Positions 1 to 8,166 are shown, counted from the first letter of the stretch. The stretch: DNA of 30,212 nucleotides from Halomonas halophila (GCA_002433675.1 DJIP01000046.1:4467-34678); one strand, 5' to 3'. Notes: generated by a model not told the origin, from the sequence alone. Translations and numbers: made by a program.

Positions 1-1
1 G

Positions 2-46
2 CGATCCGCCCGTGTCGTGCTGAACGCCACCCACCTGGTTCAGTGA
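2..46 (+). CDS. Possible 3' end of an upstream gene (partial)
   Basis: Frame 2 is open from the left edge and would end in a TGA at 44-46, giving a tail that reads ARVVLNATHLVQ. The arginine, valine/leucine and LV pattern loosely recalls the C-termini of LacI-family regulators. A regulator would fit in front of iolH, and a LacI-type operator-like sequence lies at 8167. Only 14 codons are visible, so this is weak: another gene, or no gene, is possible. Confidence 0.25.
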   Translation, partial: RSARVVLNATHLVQ

Positions 47-60
47 CAACGTCCTGAACC
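37..60 (+). other. Inverted repeat upstream of iolH
   Basis: GGTTCAG (37-43) and CTGAACC (54-60) are perfect 7-base complements around a 10-base spacer. The left arm overlaps the possible upstream stop codon. No T-run follows, so it is a poor terminator. It could be an operator or an intercistronic RNA hairpin. Confidence 0.35.
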
Positions 61-89
61 TGAGCGTGAACAATGATAAGGAGACTTCC

Positions 90-998
90 ATGAAAATCGC
101 CCTCGACCCCTTCATGCATCGCCACGTGCCCCTGGAAAAGCTGCCGCGCCTGGCCAAGGACCTGGGATACGACTATCTCGAGCTGTCGCCCCGGGATGAC
201 TTCTTCGACTGGTTTGTCCACCCCCGGGTGTTCCCGTCCCGCCTGCGCTCCTTCAAGCAGGCGCTCAAGGACAGCGAGGTCGAGATCGCCTCGCTGCTGC
301 CGATGTTCCGCTGGGCCAGTCCCCACGAGGACGAGCGCCAGGCGGCGGTGAAGTACTGGAAGAAGGCCATCGAGGTGGCGGTGGAAATGGGCGTGGACAC
401 CATGAACTCCGAGTTCGGTCGTGGCCCGCACCCCGAGCGTGGCAGTTGCTCTGCCTGCTGCCATGGCGGCGCCACCACCGAATCCAGCGAGGCCGCCTGG
501 TGGCGCTCGATGGAGGAGCTGGTACCGATCTTCGAGCGCGAAGGCATCCAGCTCAACGTCGAGCCACACCCGGATGACTTTGTCGAGACGCTGCACCCGG
601 CGGTGGACATGATTCGTACCATCGACTCGGACAACGTGAAGTTTCTCTACTGCGCACCCCATACCTTCCACTTTGGCGATGACATGGCGCAGATGATCCG
701 TGACAGCGCCCCGGTGCTGGCCCACGTCCACGTGGCGGATACCTTCAATCACAAGGGATCGTCGGGGCTGCGCTACATCATCAATCCGCCGGGCTCCACC
801 GCCCGCATCCACCAGCATCTGGATATCGGCCAGGGCGAGATCGACTGGGATCTGTTCTTCAAGACGCTGGCCGAGGTCGGCTTCGACGGCATCATGACCG
901 CCTGTGTGTTCGCCTGGGAAGAGCGCGCAGAAGACTCCTCGCGCTTTATGCGCCAGGAAATCCAGCGCTACGTCGATACCTACTTCAACCCACGCTGA
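90..998 (+). CDS. iolH: IolH-type inositol catabolism sugar isomerase/epimerase
   Basis: This is a 302-residue cytoplasmic TIM-barrel protein of the xylose-isomerase-like family. Its N-terminus (MKIALDPFMHRH), the SPRDDF segment and the RWASP and NSEFGRGP motifs are typical of IolH of inositol gene clusters. The biochemical step of IolH is not firmly established; it accompanies the iol pathway and is usually called a sugar phosphate isomerase/epimerase. Candidate metal and acid residues lie in NVEPHPDDF and HVHVADTF. An open frame reaches back to a GTG at 66, but the ATG at 90 has AAGGAG at 78-83 at ideal spacing and begins at the conserved residues, so I chose 90. It is the first complete gene of the cluster and is separated from iolC by 260 bases that hold a promoter. 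Confidence 0.85.
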   Translation: MKIALDPFMHRHVPLEKLPRLAKDLGYDYLELSPRDDFFDWFVHPRVFPSRLRSFKQALKDSEVEIASLLPMFRWASPHEDERQAAVKYWKKAIEVAVEMGVDTMNSEFGRGPHPERGSCSACCHGGATTESSEAAWWRSMEELVPIFEREGIQLNVEPHPDDFVETLHPAVDMIRTIDSDNVKFLYCAPHTFHFGDDMAQMIRDSAPVLAHVHVADTFNHKGSSGLRYIINPPGSTARIHQHLDIGQGEIDWDLFFKTLAEVGFDGIMTACVFAWEERAEDSSRFMRQEIQRYVDTYFNPR

Positions 999-1041
999 GG
1001 CTCGTCCTGGCCGCGCTACCTCCACGCCCTGTCCGGCGCCA

Positions 1042-1066
1042 CCGGGTGGGGCGACTTGCCCCCCGG
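1042..1066 (+). other. GC-rich hairpin after iolH
   Basis: CCGGG (1042-1046) plus GGGC (1049-1052) pair with GCCC (1058-1061) plus CCCGG (1062-1066). This gives about 9 pairs with a 2-base bulge and a 5-base loop. No U-tract follows. It may terminate weakly or protect the 3' end of the iolH message. Confidence 0.35.
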
Positions 1067-1141
1067 GAGCGTGACGGCAGGCTCCCGTGCTTCCCGGACA
1101 CTGCTACGACCAAAGATGAACTGAATCGGTTGTTCCAGAGA

Positions 1142-1185
1142 TTGAACGAGTGGAATATCAGTTCTATCATGGATTCAAATAGAAC
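1142..1185 (+). promoter_or_regulatory. Candidate sigma-70 promoter with embedded operator before iolC
   Basis: TTGAAC (1142-1147) and TATCAT (1165-1170) are separated by exactly 17 bases in a local AT-rich patch. Between the boxes lies GGAA-N6-TTCT (1152-1165). This is one base from the GGAA-N6-TTCC site I recall for the RpiR-type inositol repressor IolR of rhizobia. GTTCTAT (1161-1167) and ATAGAAC (1179-1185) also form a perfect 7-base inverted repeat across the -10 box. The overlap suggests repression of iolC and downstream genes by an inositol-responsive regulator. Confidence 0.5.
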
Positions 1186-1258
1186 GAACAATCCAAAGTC
1201 GTCGGGACGCCCGTCACGGGCAGAGCACGGCTTATCGTGACCACACCAGGGTGACGCC

Positions 1259-3175
1259 ATGACCACCAACAAGACGCTGGACCTAATCTGCCTGGGCCGA
1301 GCGGCCGTGGATTTCTACGGCGAACAGATCGGCAGCCGGCTTGAGGACATGTCGTCCTTCAACAAGTACCTCGGCGGCTCGTCGGCCAATATCGCCTACG
1401 GTACCGCTCGCATGGGGCTGAAGTCTGCCATGTTGACGCGGGTCGGCGACGAGCACATGGGGCGCTTCGTACGCGAGGAACTGGCCCGGGTGGGCGTGGA
1501 CGTCAGTCAGGTCATCACCGACCAGGAACGACTCACCGGTCTGGTGATCCTGGGCATCAAGGATCAGGACACCTTTCCGCTGATCTTCTATCGCGACAAT
1601 TGCGCCGACATGGCGATCAGTGCCGATGACATGGATCCCGAGTTCATCGCCTCCAGTCGGGCGCTGTTGATCACCGGTACCCATTTCTCCACCGACGGCA
1701 CCTATCAGGCCAGCAAGACCGCCATCGAATACGCCAAGGCGGCCGGCACCAAGGTGATTCTCGATATCGACTATCGTCCGGTGCTGTGGGGCCTGACCTC
1801 GCTGGGTGACGGCGAGACCCGCTTTATCTCCGATGATGGTGTCAGCGCCCACCTGCAGACCATTCTGCCGGACCTGGACCTGGTGGTCGGCACCGAGGAA
1901 GAGGTCCACATCGCCGGTGGCAGCACCGACACCATCACCGCGCTCAAGCGTATTCGCGAGCTGAGCGATGCCACCATCGTGCTCAAGCTGGGCGCGCAGG
2001 GCTGCACCGTGCTCGACGGTGAGATTCCCGACAGCGAGTCCGAGTTCGAGGTATTCACCGGGGTGCGTGTCGAGGTGCTCAATGTGCTGGGTGCCGGTGA
2101 CGCCTTCCTCAGCGGTTTTCTGCGCGGCTGGCTCAACGGCGAAAGTCATCAGCAAAGCTGTGCCTACGCCAACGCCTGCGGGGCCCTGGTGGTCTCCCGC
2201 CACGGCTGTGCCCCGGCGATTCCCAGCAGCGAGGAACTCGACGACTACCTGAGTCGCGCCGAGGATATCCCGCGTCCCGACCTGGACACGCGGCTCAACC
2301 ACCTGCACCGGGTCACCACCCAGCGTAGCCCGACGCAGTGGTCGGATCTGTGCGTGCTGGCCTTCGACCATCGCAAGCAATTCTACGACATGGCCCGGGA
2401 GGTCGGCGCCGACCCCGGAAGGATCAAGACGTTGAAACGGCTGCTGGTGCAGGCGGCGGAGCAGGGCGCCGGACATATCGGTGACAGCCAGATGGGCGTG
2501 CTGATCGACGACACCTACGGTCAGGATGCACTCAATGACGTGACCGGGCGCGGCTGGTGGATTGGCCGCCCGGTGGAGTTGCCGAGCTCGCGTCCCATCG
2601 AGCTGGAAGGCGGGCGCAATATCGGTGCCCGACTGGCCGCCTGGCCACGCGAGCACATCGTCAAGTGCCTGGTGTTCTACCACCCGGAGGACCAGCTCGA
2701 CCTGCGCCGCACCCAGGAGCGCCAGGTGGTGGAGCTGTATGACGCCTGCCTCAGGACCGGGCATGAGCTGCTGCTCGAGATCATTCCGCCCAAGGATCAG
2801 CAAAGCGATGACGATACCTTTCTCAACGCCATGCAGCGCTTTTACAACCTCGGCGTCTATCCCGACTGGTGGAAGCTGCCGCCGCAGACCCCCGCGGCCT
2901 GGGAGCGCATCAGCGTGCTGCTGGCGCGACGCGCCCCTCACTGTCGCGGCGTGGTGATGCTGGGGCTCGATGCGCCCCTCGAGACGCTCAAGAAGGGCTT
3001 CATGGACAGCGCCGGGTTCGACGTGTGCAAGGGCTTCGCGGTGGGGCGCTCGATCTTTGCCGAGCCCAGCCGTCGCTGGCTCGCCGGCGAGGCCGACGAC
3101 CAGGCGCTGATCGACGATGTAGTCGCCAATTACCGCGAACTGGTGGACTGCTGGAAAGAACGCCAGAGCGTCTGA
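1259..3175 (+). CDS. iolC: 5-dehydro-2-deoxygluconokinase with C-terminal DUF2090 aldolase-like domain
   Basis: This 638-residue fusion carries a PfkB-family sugar kinase in about residues 1-325. It shows the GGSSANIAYGTARMG signature near residue 39 and the catalytic GAGDAF motif near 278. The kinase phosphorylates 5-dehydro-2-deoxy-D-gluconate in inositol breakdown. Residues from about 330 to the end, starting around LCVLAFDHRKQFYD, belong to DUF2090. That domain is related to LacD/IolJ-type aldolases and is often fused to IolC in proteobacteria, so one protein may both phosphorylate the intermediate and cleave it to dihydroxyacetone phosphate and malonate semialdehyde. Cleavage by this domain is inferred. 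No separate iolJ is visible here. The ATG at 1259 follows AGGGTGA at 1248-1254. Confidence 0.92.
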   Translation: MTTNKTLDLICLGRAAVDFYGEQIGSRLEDMSSFNKYLGGSSANIAYGTARMGLKSAMLTRVGDEHMGRFVREELARVGVDVSQVITDQERLTGLVILGIKDQDTFPLIFYRDNCADMAISADDMDPEFIASSRALLITGTHFSTDGTYQASKTAIEYAKAAGTKVILDIDYRPVLWGLTSLGDGETRFISDDGVSAHLQTILPDLDLVVGTEEEVHIAGGSTDTITALKRIRELSDATIVLKLGAQGCTVLDGEIPDSESEFEVFTGVRVEVLNVLGAGDAFLSGFLRGWLNGESHQQSCAYANACGALVVSRHGCAPAIPSSEELDDYLSRAEDIPRPDLDTRLNHLHRVTTQRSPTQWSDLCVLAFDHRKQFYDMAREVGADPGRIKTLKRLLVQAAEQGAGHIGDSQMGVLIDDTYGQDALNDVTGRGWWIGRPVELPSSRPIELEGGRNIGARLAAWPREHIVKCLVFYHPEDQLDLRRTQERQVVELYDACLRTGHELLLEIIPPKDQQSDDDTFLNAMQRFYNLGVYPDWWKLPPQTPAAWERISVLLARRAPHCRGVVMLGLDAPLETLKKGFMDSAGFDVCKGFAVGRSIFAEPSRRWLAGEADDQALIDDVVANYRELVDCWKERQSV

Positions 3176-3241
3176 ACGAGAATGAGCGAAATGGGGGTGA
3201 GCGTGGTAGCGCTCCCAGACCATGACCAAGATAACGATAAT

Positions 3242-3262
3242 CCGGGTCCCCTCAGGACCCGG
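3242..3262 (+). other. Perfect hairpin in the iolC-iolD gap
   Basis: CCGGGTCC (3242-3249) and GGACCCGG (3255-3262) form an 8-base stem with a 5-base loop. It ends 23 bases before the iolD start and lacks a U-tract. It is more likely an mRNA processing or stability element than a full terminator. Confidence 0.45.
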
Positions 3263-3285
3263 CAGCCATCTCCGAGAGCATTGCC

Positions 3286-5148
3286 ATGTCCACGATTCGA
3301 CTGACCATGTCCCAGGCGGTGATCCGCTACATGCAGGCCCAGAAGGTGAACGTCGCCGGCCAGATCAAGCCGCTGTTTCCCGGCGTCTGGGCGATCTTCG
3401 GCCACGGCAACGTGGCCGGCCTCGGCGAGGCGCTGTATCAGGCCCGTGAGACGCTGCCGACCTACCGCGCCCACAACGAGCAGGCCATGTGCCACGCCGC
3501 CATTGCCTTCACCAAGACGCTCAATCGTCGCCAGGTGATGGCCTGTACCGCCTCCGCCGGTCCTGGTTCGGTGAACATGGTAACCGCGGCGGCGGTGGCC
3601 CACGTCAATCGACTGCCGCTACTGCTGCTGCCGGGCGACACCTTCGCCACGCGCAAGCCCGATCCGGTGCTGCAGCAGGTCGAGAACTTCCACGACCACA
3701 CCCTGACCTCCAACGACTGCTTCAAGCCGGTGAGTCGCTTCTTCGATCGCATCACCCGGCCGGAGCAACTGCTGACGTCGCTGCCCCAGGCGATGCGAGT
3801 GCTGACTGACCCGGTGGAGTGTGGTCCGGTGACCCTGGCGCTGCCCCAGGACATCCAGACCGAGGCCTACGACTATCCCGAGCATTTCTTTGCCGAGAAG
3901 GTACACCACCTGCGCCGTCAGGCCGCCGACCCGCGCGAGCTCGACGATGCCATCGCCTTGATCCGCTCGGCCGAGCGACCGCTGCTGGTGGCCGGTGGCG
4001 GCGTCCACTACGCCGAGGCGCTGGCTGAGCTCGACGCCTTCGTCAGCCGCTACCAGGTGCCAGTGACCGAGACCCAGGCGGGCAAGGGCGCGCTGCCCTG
4101 GGACCATGCCAGCAACGTCGGCACCCTGGGTGTGACCGGTTCAGCCGCCGCCAACAGCTTGGCCCAGGAAGCGGATCTGATCATCGCCGTGGGCACCCGG
4201 CTTGGCGATTTCGCCTCTGGCTCCCGGGCGCTGATCAACCCCGAGGCGAAGATACTGTGTCTCAACGTGGCCTCCTTCGATGCGGTCAAGCACTACGCCC
4301 AGCCGCTGGTGGGCGATGCCCGCCTGAGCCTTGTCAGCCTGAAGGACGGGCTCGAGCAGGGCACCGCCCCGTGGCGGCCGGCCTCGTCCTGGAGCGAGCG
4401 GGCGGCCGCGCTGCGCGATGACTGGAATGCCACCGTGGAACGGGTGACCCAGGATCGCGGCACCGGGCTGCCCTGTGACGCCGAGGTGGTGGGGGCGGTC
4501 AACCGCGCCGCCGGCGAACGCGACATCGTGGTGTGTGCCGCGGGGGGCCTGCCGGGCGAGCTGCAGAAACTGTGGCGTACTCGCTTCGATCGCGGCTACC
4601 ACATGGAATACGGCTACTCCTGCATGGGCTACGAACTTGCCGGAGGCCTCGGCACCAAGATGGCGCTGCCCGATTCAGAGGTGTTCGTGATGGTCGGTGA
4701 CGGCTCCTACCTGATGATGAACTCGGAGATCGCCACCTCGGTAATGCTGGGGCACAAGATCATCGCGGTGGTGCTCGACAATCGCGGCTATGGCTGCATC
4801 CATCGACTTCAGCAATCCTGCGGCGGCCCCGGCTTCAACAACCGGCTGGAGGACTGCCTGAGCGTCGAGGCCGGCGCGCCCAAGACCGACTTCGCCGCCC
4901 ACGCCGCCGCCCTGGGCGCCAATAGCGAGAAGGTCGCCAATATCGCTGAGCTTGAGCAGGCCCTCGAGCGCGCCAAGGCGTCCGACATCAGCTATGTGAT
5001 CGCCATCGACACCGATGGCCTCAACGACACCAAGGAAGGTGGTGCCTGGTGGGACGTGGCGGTGCCTGAAGTCTCGCCGCGTCAGGAAGTGGTGGACGCC
5101 CGCGAGCGCTATCAGTCCCACAAGGCGCGTCAGGCCAGAAATCTCTAG
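3286..5148 (+). CDS. iolD: 3D-(3,5/4)-trihydroxycyclohexane-1,2-dione hydrolase, ThDP-dependent
   Basis: This 620-residue protein of the acetolactate-synthase-like thiamine diphosphate family opens the ring of the diketone made by IolE, giving 5-deoxyglucuronate. The N-terminal pyrimidine-binding domain carries the glutamate region HNEQAMCHAA near residue 65. The central domain has GGGVHYAEAL and VGTRLGDF stretches. The C-terminal domain holds the GDG...N cofactor motif (GDGSYLMMNSEIATS, near residue 470) followed by LDNRGYGCIHRLQ. The full length matches the family. The ATG at 3286 has only a weak purine stretch (CGAGAG) ahead of it, but it starts at the conserved IRLTMSQAVIRYMQAQ. It lies between iolC and iolE on the same strand. 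Confidence 0.93.
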   Translation: MSTIRLTMSQAVIRYMQAQKVNVAGQIKPLFPGVWAIFGHGNVAGLGEALYQARETLPTYRAHNEQAMCHAAIAFTKTLNRRQVMACTASAGPGSVNMVTAAAVAHVNRLPLLLLPGDTFATRKPDPVLQQVENFHDHTLTSNDCFKPVSRFFDRITRPEQLLTSLPQAMRVLTDPVECGPVTLALPQDIQTEAYDYPEHFFAEKVHHLRRQAADPRELDDAIALIRSAERPLLVAGGGVHYAEALAELDAFVSRYQVPVTETQAGKGALPWDHASNVGTLGVTGSAAANSLAQEADLIIAVGTRLGDFASGSRALINPEAKILCLNVASFDAVKHYAQPLVGDARLSLVSLKDGLEQGTAPWRPASSWSERAAALRDDWNATVERVTQDRGTGLPCDAEVVGAVNRAAGERDIVVCAAGGLPGELQKLWRTRFDRGYHMEYGYSCMGYELAGGLGTKMALPDSEVFVMVGDGSYLMMNSEIATSVMLGHKIIAVVLDNRGYGCIHRLQQSCGGPGFNNRLEDCLSVEAGAPKTDFAAHAAALGANSEKVANIAELEQALERAKASDISYVIAIDTDGLNDTKEGGAWWDVAVPEVSPRQEVVDARERYQSHKARQARNL

Positions 5149-5182
5149 GCCCGAGTCCGCTCTGCCACAACAACCCAATATT

Positions 5183-5202
5183 CCAGGCGCGCCGGCGCCT
5201 GG
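5183..5202 (+). other. Perfect hairpin in the iolD-iolE gap
   Basis: CCAGGCGC (5183-5190) and GCGCCTGG (5195-5202) form an 8-base stem around GCCG. The stem ends 13 bases before the iolE ribosome binding site GGAGG (5216-5220). With no T-run it resembles the iolC-iolD hairpin and may set message stability or processing. Confidence 0.45.
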
Positions 5203-5225
5203 AGCACCGAACGCCGGAGGACGCC

Positions 5226-6125
5226 ATGAGCATAAGACTGGGCATCAACCCCCTGACCTGGACCAATGATGACCTGCCCTCGCTGGGCGGAGACACCCCG
5301 CTTGAGACCTGCCTCGCCGAGGGACGAGAGGCCGGTTTCGACGGCTTCGAGCTGGGCCACAAGTTCCCCCGCGACGCCGCCACCCTGGGGCCGATCCTCG
5401 AGCGTCACCAACTGTCGCTGGTGTCAGGCTGGTACAGCGCCGAGCTTTTGACCCGCAGCGCCGAGGAAGAAATCGCAGCGCTGACGCCCCATCTGGAACT
5501 GCTCAAGGCGCTCGGCGCCAGGGTCATGGTGTTCTGCGAGGTCTCGCGCTGCGTGCATGGACAGATGGGGGTACCGCTGAGCCATCGCCCCACCATGAGC
5601 GACGAGGAATGGACGCTGTTTACCGAGCGCCTTGACCAGGTGGCCGAACACTGCCAGCGCGAGGGCGTGCAGATCGCCTATCACCACCATCTGGGAACGC
5701 TGGTGGAATCCGAGGCCGACATCGACCGGCTGATGGCGAGCACCGGACCGGCGCTGGGCCTGCTGCTGGACACCGGCCACCTGGTGGCCGCCGGTGGCGA
5801 CCCCTTCGGCGTGCTCGAGCGTCACGCTGCACGCGTCAACCATGTGCACTGCAAGGATATCCGTGCCGAGGTGCTGGCCGATGTGCGCAACCGCAACCGG
5901 AGCTTCCTGGAAGGGGTACTGGACGGCATGTTCACCGTGCCCGGCGATGGCTTCATCGACTATGGCCGGTTGTTCCAGGGGTTGGTCGCGCACGACTACC
6001 AGGGCTGGGTGGTGGTGGAGGCCGAGCAGGATCCCGCCGTGGCCCATCCACTGACCTATGCCCGCAAGGGCTATGACCATCTTGCACGCTGCTGCGACGA
6101 GGCCGGGTTGGCCCTGGCCTCGTGA
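5226..6125 (+). CDS. iolE: Inosose (2-keto-myo-inositol) dehydratase
   Basis: This 299-residue TIM-barrel protein of the xylose-isomerase-like superfamily dehydrates 2-keto-myo-inositol to the trihydroxycyclohexanedione used by IolD. Family features are the start IRLGINPLTWTNDDLPSLGG, AYHHHLGTLVES, LLLDTGHLVAAGGDP, NHVHCKDIR and VVVEAEQDPAVAHP. These supply the acidic and histidine metal ligands of the barrel. The ATG at 5226 follows GGAGG at 5216-5220. It shares the barrel fold with iolH but is clearly a different family member. Only 64 bases separate it from iolA. Confidence 0.92.
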   Translation: MSIRLGINPLTWTNDDLPSLGGDTPLETCLAEGREAGFDGFELGHKFPRDAATLGPILERHQLSLVSGWYSAELLTRSAEEEIAALTPHLELLKALGARVMVFCEVSRCVHGQMGVPLSHRPTMSDEEWTLFTERLDQVAEHCQREGVQIAYHHHLGTLVESEADIDRLMASTGPALGLLLDTGHLVAAGGDPFGVLERHAARVNHVHCKDIRAEVLADVRNRNRSFLEGVLDGMFTVPGDGFIDYGRLFQGLVAHDYQGWVVVEAEQDPAVAHPLTYARKGYDHLARCCDEAGLALAS

Positions 6126-6189
6126 CAGCGCCCTCCGTGCCGATGTCTTCAGTCGTCTGTTCGATAACTCTTTGTATCAGGAGCACCGC

Positions 6190-7692
6190 ATGACCATTCT
6201 GGGCAACTTTATCGCCGGCCAGCCCCAGGCCAGCCACAGTGGCCGCACTGCCGAGGTCTTCGACCCGGCCAGCGGCGAGGTGACACGTCAGGTAGCACTG
6301 TCCAGCGCCGACGAGACCCGCGACGCCGTCCGCGTCGCCGACGAAGCCTTCCCCGGCTGGGCCAAGATGTCACCGCTCAAGCGTTCACGCATTCTGTTCA
6401 AGTTCAAGGCGCTGGTGGAAGAGCACGCCGACGAGATCGCGCGGCTGATTTCCTCCGAGCACGGCAAGGTGTTCTCCGACGCCAAGGGCGAGCTGACACG
6501 CGGGCTCGAGGTGGTGGAATTCGCCTGCGGCATACCGCATCTGCAGAAGGGCGAACATTCCCTCAACGTCGGCACCGGTGTCGACAGCTTCTCGCTGATG
6601 CAGCCGCTGGGCGTGTGCGCCGGCATCTCGCCGTTCAACTTCCCGGCCATGGTGCCGATGTGGATGTTCCCGGTGGCGCTGGCCTGCGGCAACACCTTCG
6701 TGATGAAGCCATCGGAGAAGGATCCGTCCACGCCGATGCGCCTGGCCGAGCTGCTCAAGCAAGCCGGCCTGCCGGATGGCGTGTTCAACGTGGTCAACGG
6801 CGACAAGGAGAGCGTGGACGTGCTGCTCACCGATGAGCGGGTGCAGGCGGTTAGCTTCGTCGGCTCGACGCCCATCGCCGAGTACATCTACGCGACGGCG
6901 TCTGCCCACGGCAAGCGGGTTCAGGCGCTGGGCGGCGCCAAGAACCACATGGTGGTGATGCCCGATGCCGACCTCGACCAGGCGGTGGATGCGTTGATGG
7001 GAGCGGCCTACGGCAGCGCTGGCGAGCGCTGCATGGCGATCTCGGTGGCGGTACCGGTGGGCGAAGAGACCGCCGAGCGACTGCGCGCCAAGCTGGTCGA
7101 GCGGCTCGAGAGACTGAGCGTCGGCCCCGGCATCAAGGATGGGCCCGACCACGACATGGGGCCGCTGGTCACCCGCGCTCACCTGGACAAGGTAGTCGGC
7201 TATATCCAGGCCGGCGTCGACGAGGGTGCCGAGCTGGTGGTGGATGGACGTGAGGCGACCATCGACAACGCCGGCAATGGCTTCTTCGTCGGGGGTTCGC
7301 TGTTCGACCACGTCACGCCAGGCATGCGCATCCACCGCGAGGAAATCTTCGGCCCGGTGCTGGCGATCGCCCGCGTCGACAGCTTCGAAGACGCCCTGGC
7401 CATGGTCAACGACCACGAATACGGCAACGGTACCGCCATCTTTACCCGTGACGGCGCCGCCGCTCGCCAGTACTGCGAGCGCATCCAGGTCGGCATGGTC
7501 GGCGTGAACGTGCCGATCCCGGTGCCCATGGCCTTTCACAGCTTTGGTGGCTGGAAGCGCTCGCTGTTCGGCCCGCTGCATATGCATGGCCCTGACGGTG
7601 TGCGCTTCTACACCCGCATGAAGACCATCACCCAACGCTGGCCCAGTGAAGTACGCGATAGCGGCGGTCACTTCACCATGCCGACGCTGTAG
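6190..7692 (+). CDS. iolA: Methylmalonate/malonate-semialdehyde dehydrogenase (CoA-acylating)
   Basis: This 500-residue aldehyde dehydrogenase oxidises malonate semialdehyde to acetyl-CoA with NAD and CoA, the last step of inositol degradation; relatives (MmsA) also serve valine breakdown. The nucleophile is Cys281 in GSAGERCMAISV. The segment PFNFPAMVPMWMFPVA and the ALGGAKNHMVV stretch are hallmarks of the MmsA clade. There the general-base glutamate of ordinary aldehyde dehydrogenases (ELGG) is replaced, here by alanine. The frame stays open back to 6058 inside iolE, but the ATG at 6190 has AGGAG at 6179-6183 and starts at the conserved TILGNFIAG. The stop codon forms part of a hexamer repeat array. 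Confidence 0.93.
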   Translation: MTILGNFIAGQPQASHSGRTAEVFDPASGEVTRQVALSSADETRDAVRVADEAFPGWAKMSPLKRSRILFKFKALVEEHADEIARLISSEHGKVFSDAKGELTRGLEVVEFACGIPHLQKGEHSLNVGTGVDSFSLMQPLGVCAGISPFNFPAMVPMWMFPVALACGNTFVMKPSEKDPSTPMRLAELLKQAGLPDGVFNVVNGDKESVDVLLTDERVQAVSFVGSTPIAEYIYATASAHGKRVQALGGAKNHMVVMPDADLDQAVDALMGAAYGSAGERCMAISVAVPVGEETAERLRAKLVERLERLSVGPGIKDGPDHDMGPLVTRAHLDKVVGYIQAGVDEGAELVVDGREATIDNAGNGFFVGGSLFDHVTPGMRIHREEIFGPVLAIARVDSFEDALAMVNDHEYGNGTAIFTRDGAAARQYCERIQVGMVGVNVPIPVPMAFHSFGGWKRSLFGPLHMHGPDGVRFYTRMKTITQRWPSEVRDSGGHFTMPTL

Positions 7693-7728
7693 CTGTAGCT
7701 GTAGCTGTAGCTGTAGCTGTAGCTGTAG
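7687..7728 (+). repeat. Seven perfect tandem copies of CTGTAG
   Basis: The hexamer CTGTAG is repeated seven times without error from 7687 to 7728. The first copy contains the last sense codon (CTG, Leu) and the stop (TAG) of iolA. Every copy repeats Leu-stop in the same frame, so gain or loss of units leaves the protein unchanged. It is a simple-sequence repeat likely to vary in copy number by slippage. Confidence 0.95.
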
Positions 7729-7891
7729 TTGCACCCTGTGGACCTCTGACTGGGTATGAAGCCGTAGCGGTGCTTGTGACGCCTTGGCGGTGCATCAAGC
7801 GTCCCGCTTCGGTGTTGGTGCACTGTCCCGTCGGCATTGCTGCGGCGTACCGGGGGCGGAGGCTATCCGATTGCGCCGTTTCCCGCTTGCC

Positions 7892-7919
7892 AAGGCGCCG
7901 AATCCGGCGCCTTCCCTTT
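7892..7919 (+). terminator. Candidate terminator downstream of iolA
   Basis: AAGGCGCCG (7892-7900) and CGGCGCCTT (7905-7913) form a perfect 9-base stem with an AATC loop, followed by CCCTTT. The U-tract is short. It lies about 200 bases after the iolA stop and would separate iolA from the permease gene. Confidence 0.55.
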
Positions 7920-7975
7920 GGCTATCGCGGCAAATGTTGAAACGCGGGACTGGTGCGAGTGGTTAAGGCGGATAG

Positions 7976-8115
7976 ACGATGTTTGTGTGCGCCAATTCAG
8001 CTAAAGATGTCGCCAAGGATTACTTTGTTTGCATTTTTTTGGATCGAGCGCTCAAGTCGACTAAAGTATAGAATATTTGGTTTGTTGTTTTTCTTTTCGG
8101 AATGTATGTTTCATT
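7976..8115. other. AT-rich patch in the 526-base iolA-permease gap
   Basis: The gap 7693-8218 has no convincing gene. It holds the hexamer array, the hairpin at 7892, and this patch of clearly lower GC with T-runs at 8034-8040 and 8085-8097. A TATAGAAT sequence (8067-8074) could be a -10 element, but no good -35 is 17 bases upstream. GGAA-N6-TTTC at 8099-8112 resembles the element inside the iolC promoter. The patch is likely the promoter region of the permease gene. Confidence 0.45.
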
Positions 8116-8166
8116 TGGCGCGGGCCGTGGAAGAGCATGGGCCGCCGAGGTTGGAGTCCTGACCGT

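Noticed and set aside
1283..3229. A 648-residue open frame on the minus strand opposite iolC
   Set aside because: It is the antisense shadow of a strongly conserved gene; composition is H, Q, G and A rich with no recognisable motif.
6385..7734. A minus-strand frame beginning with a Gln-Leu repeat
   Set aside because: The QL repeat is just the CTGTAG array read backwards, and the rest is antisense to iolA.
7784..8162. Short open frames in the gap between iolA and the permease
   Set aside because: They have no ribosome binding sites, no motifs, and cross the hairpin or AT-rich region; there is no support for a gene.
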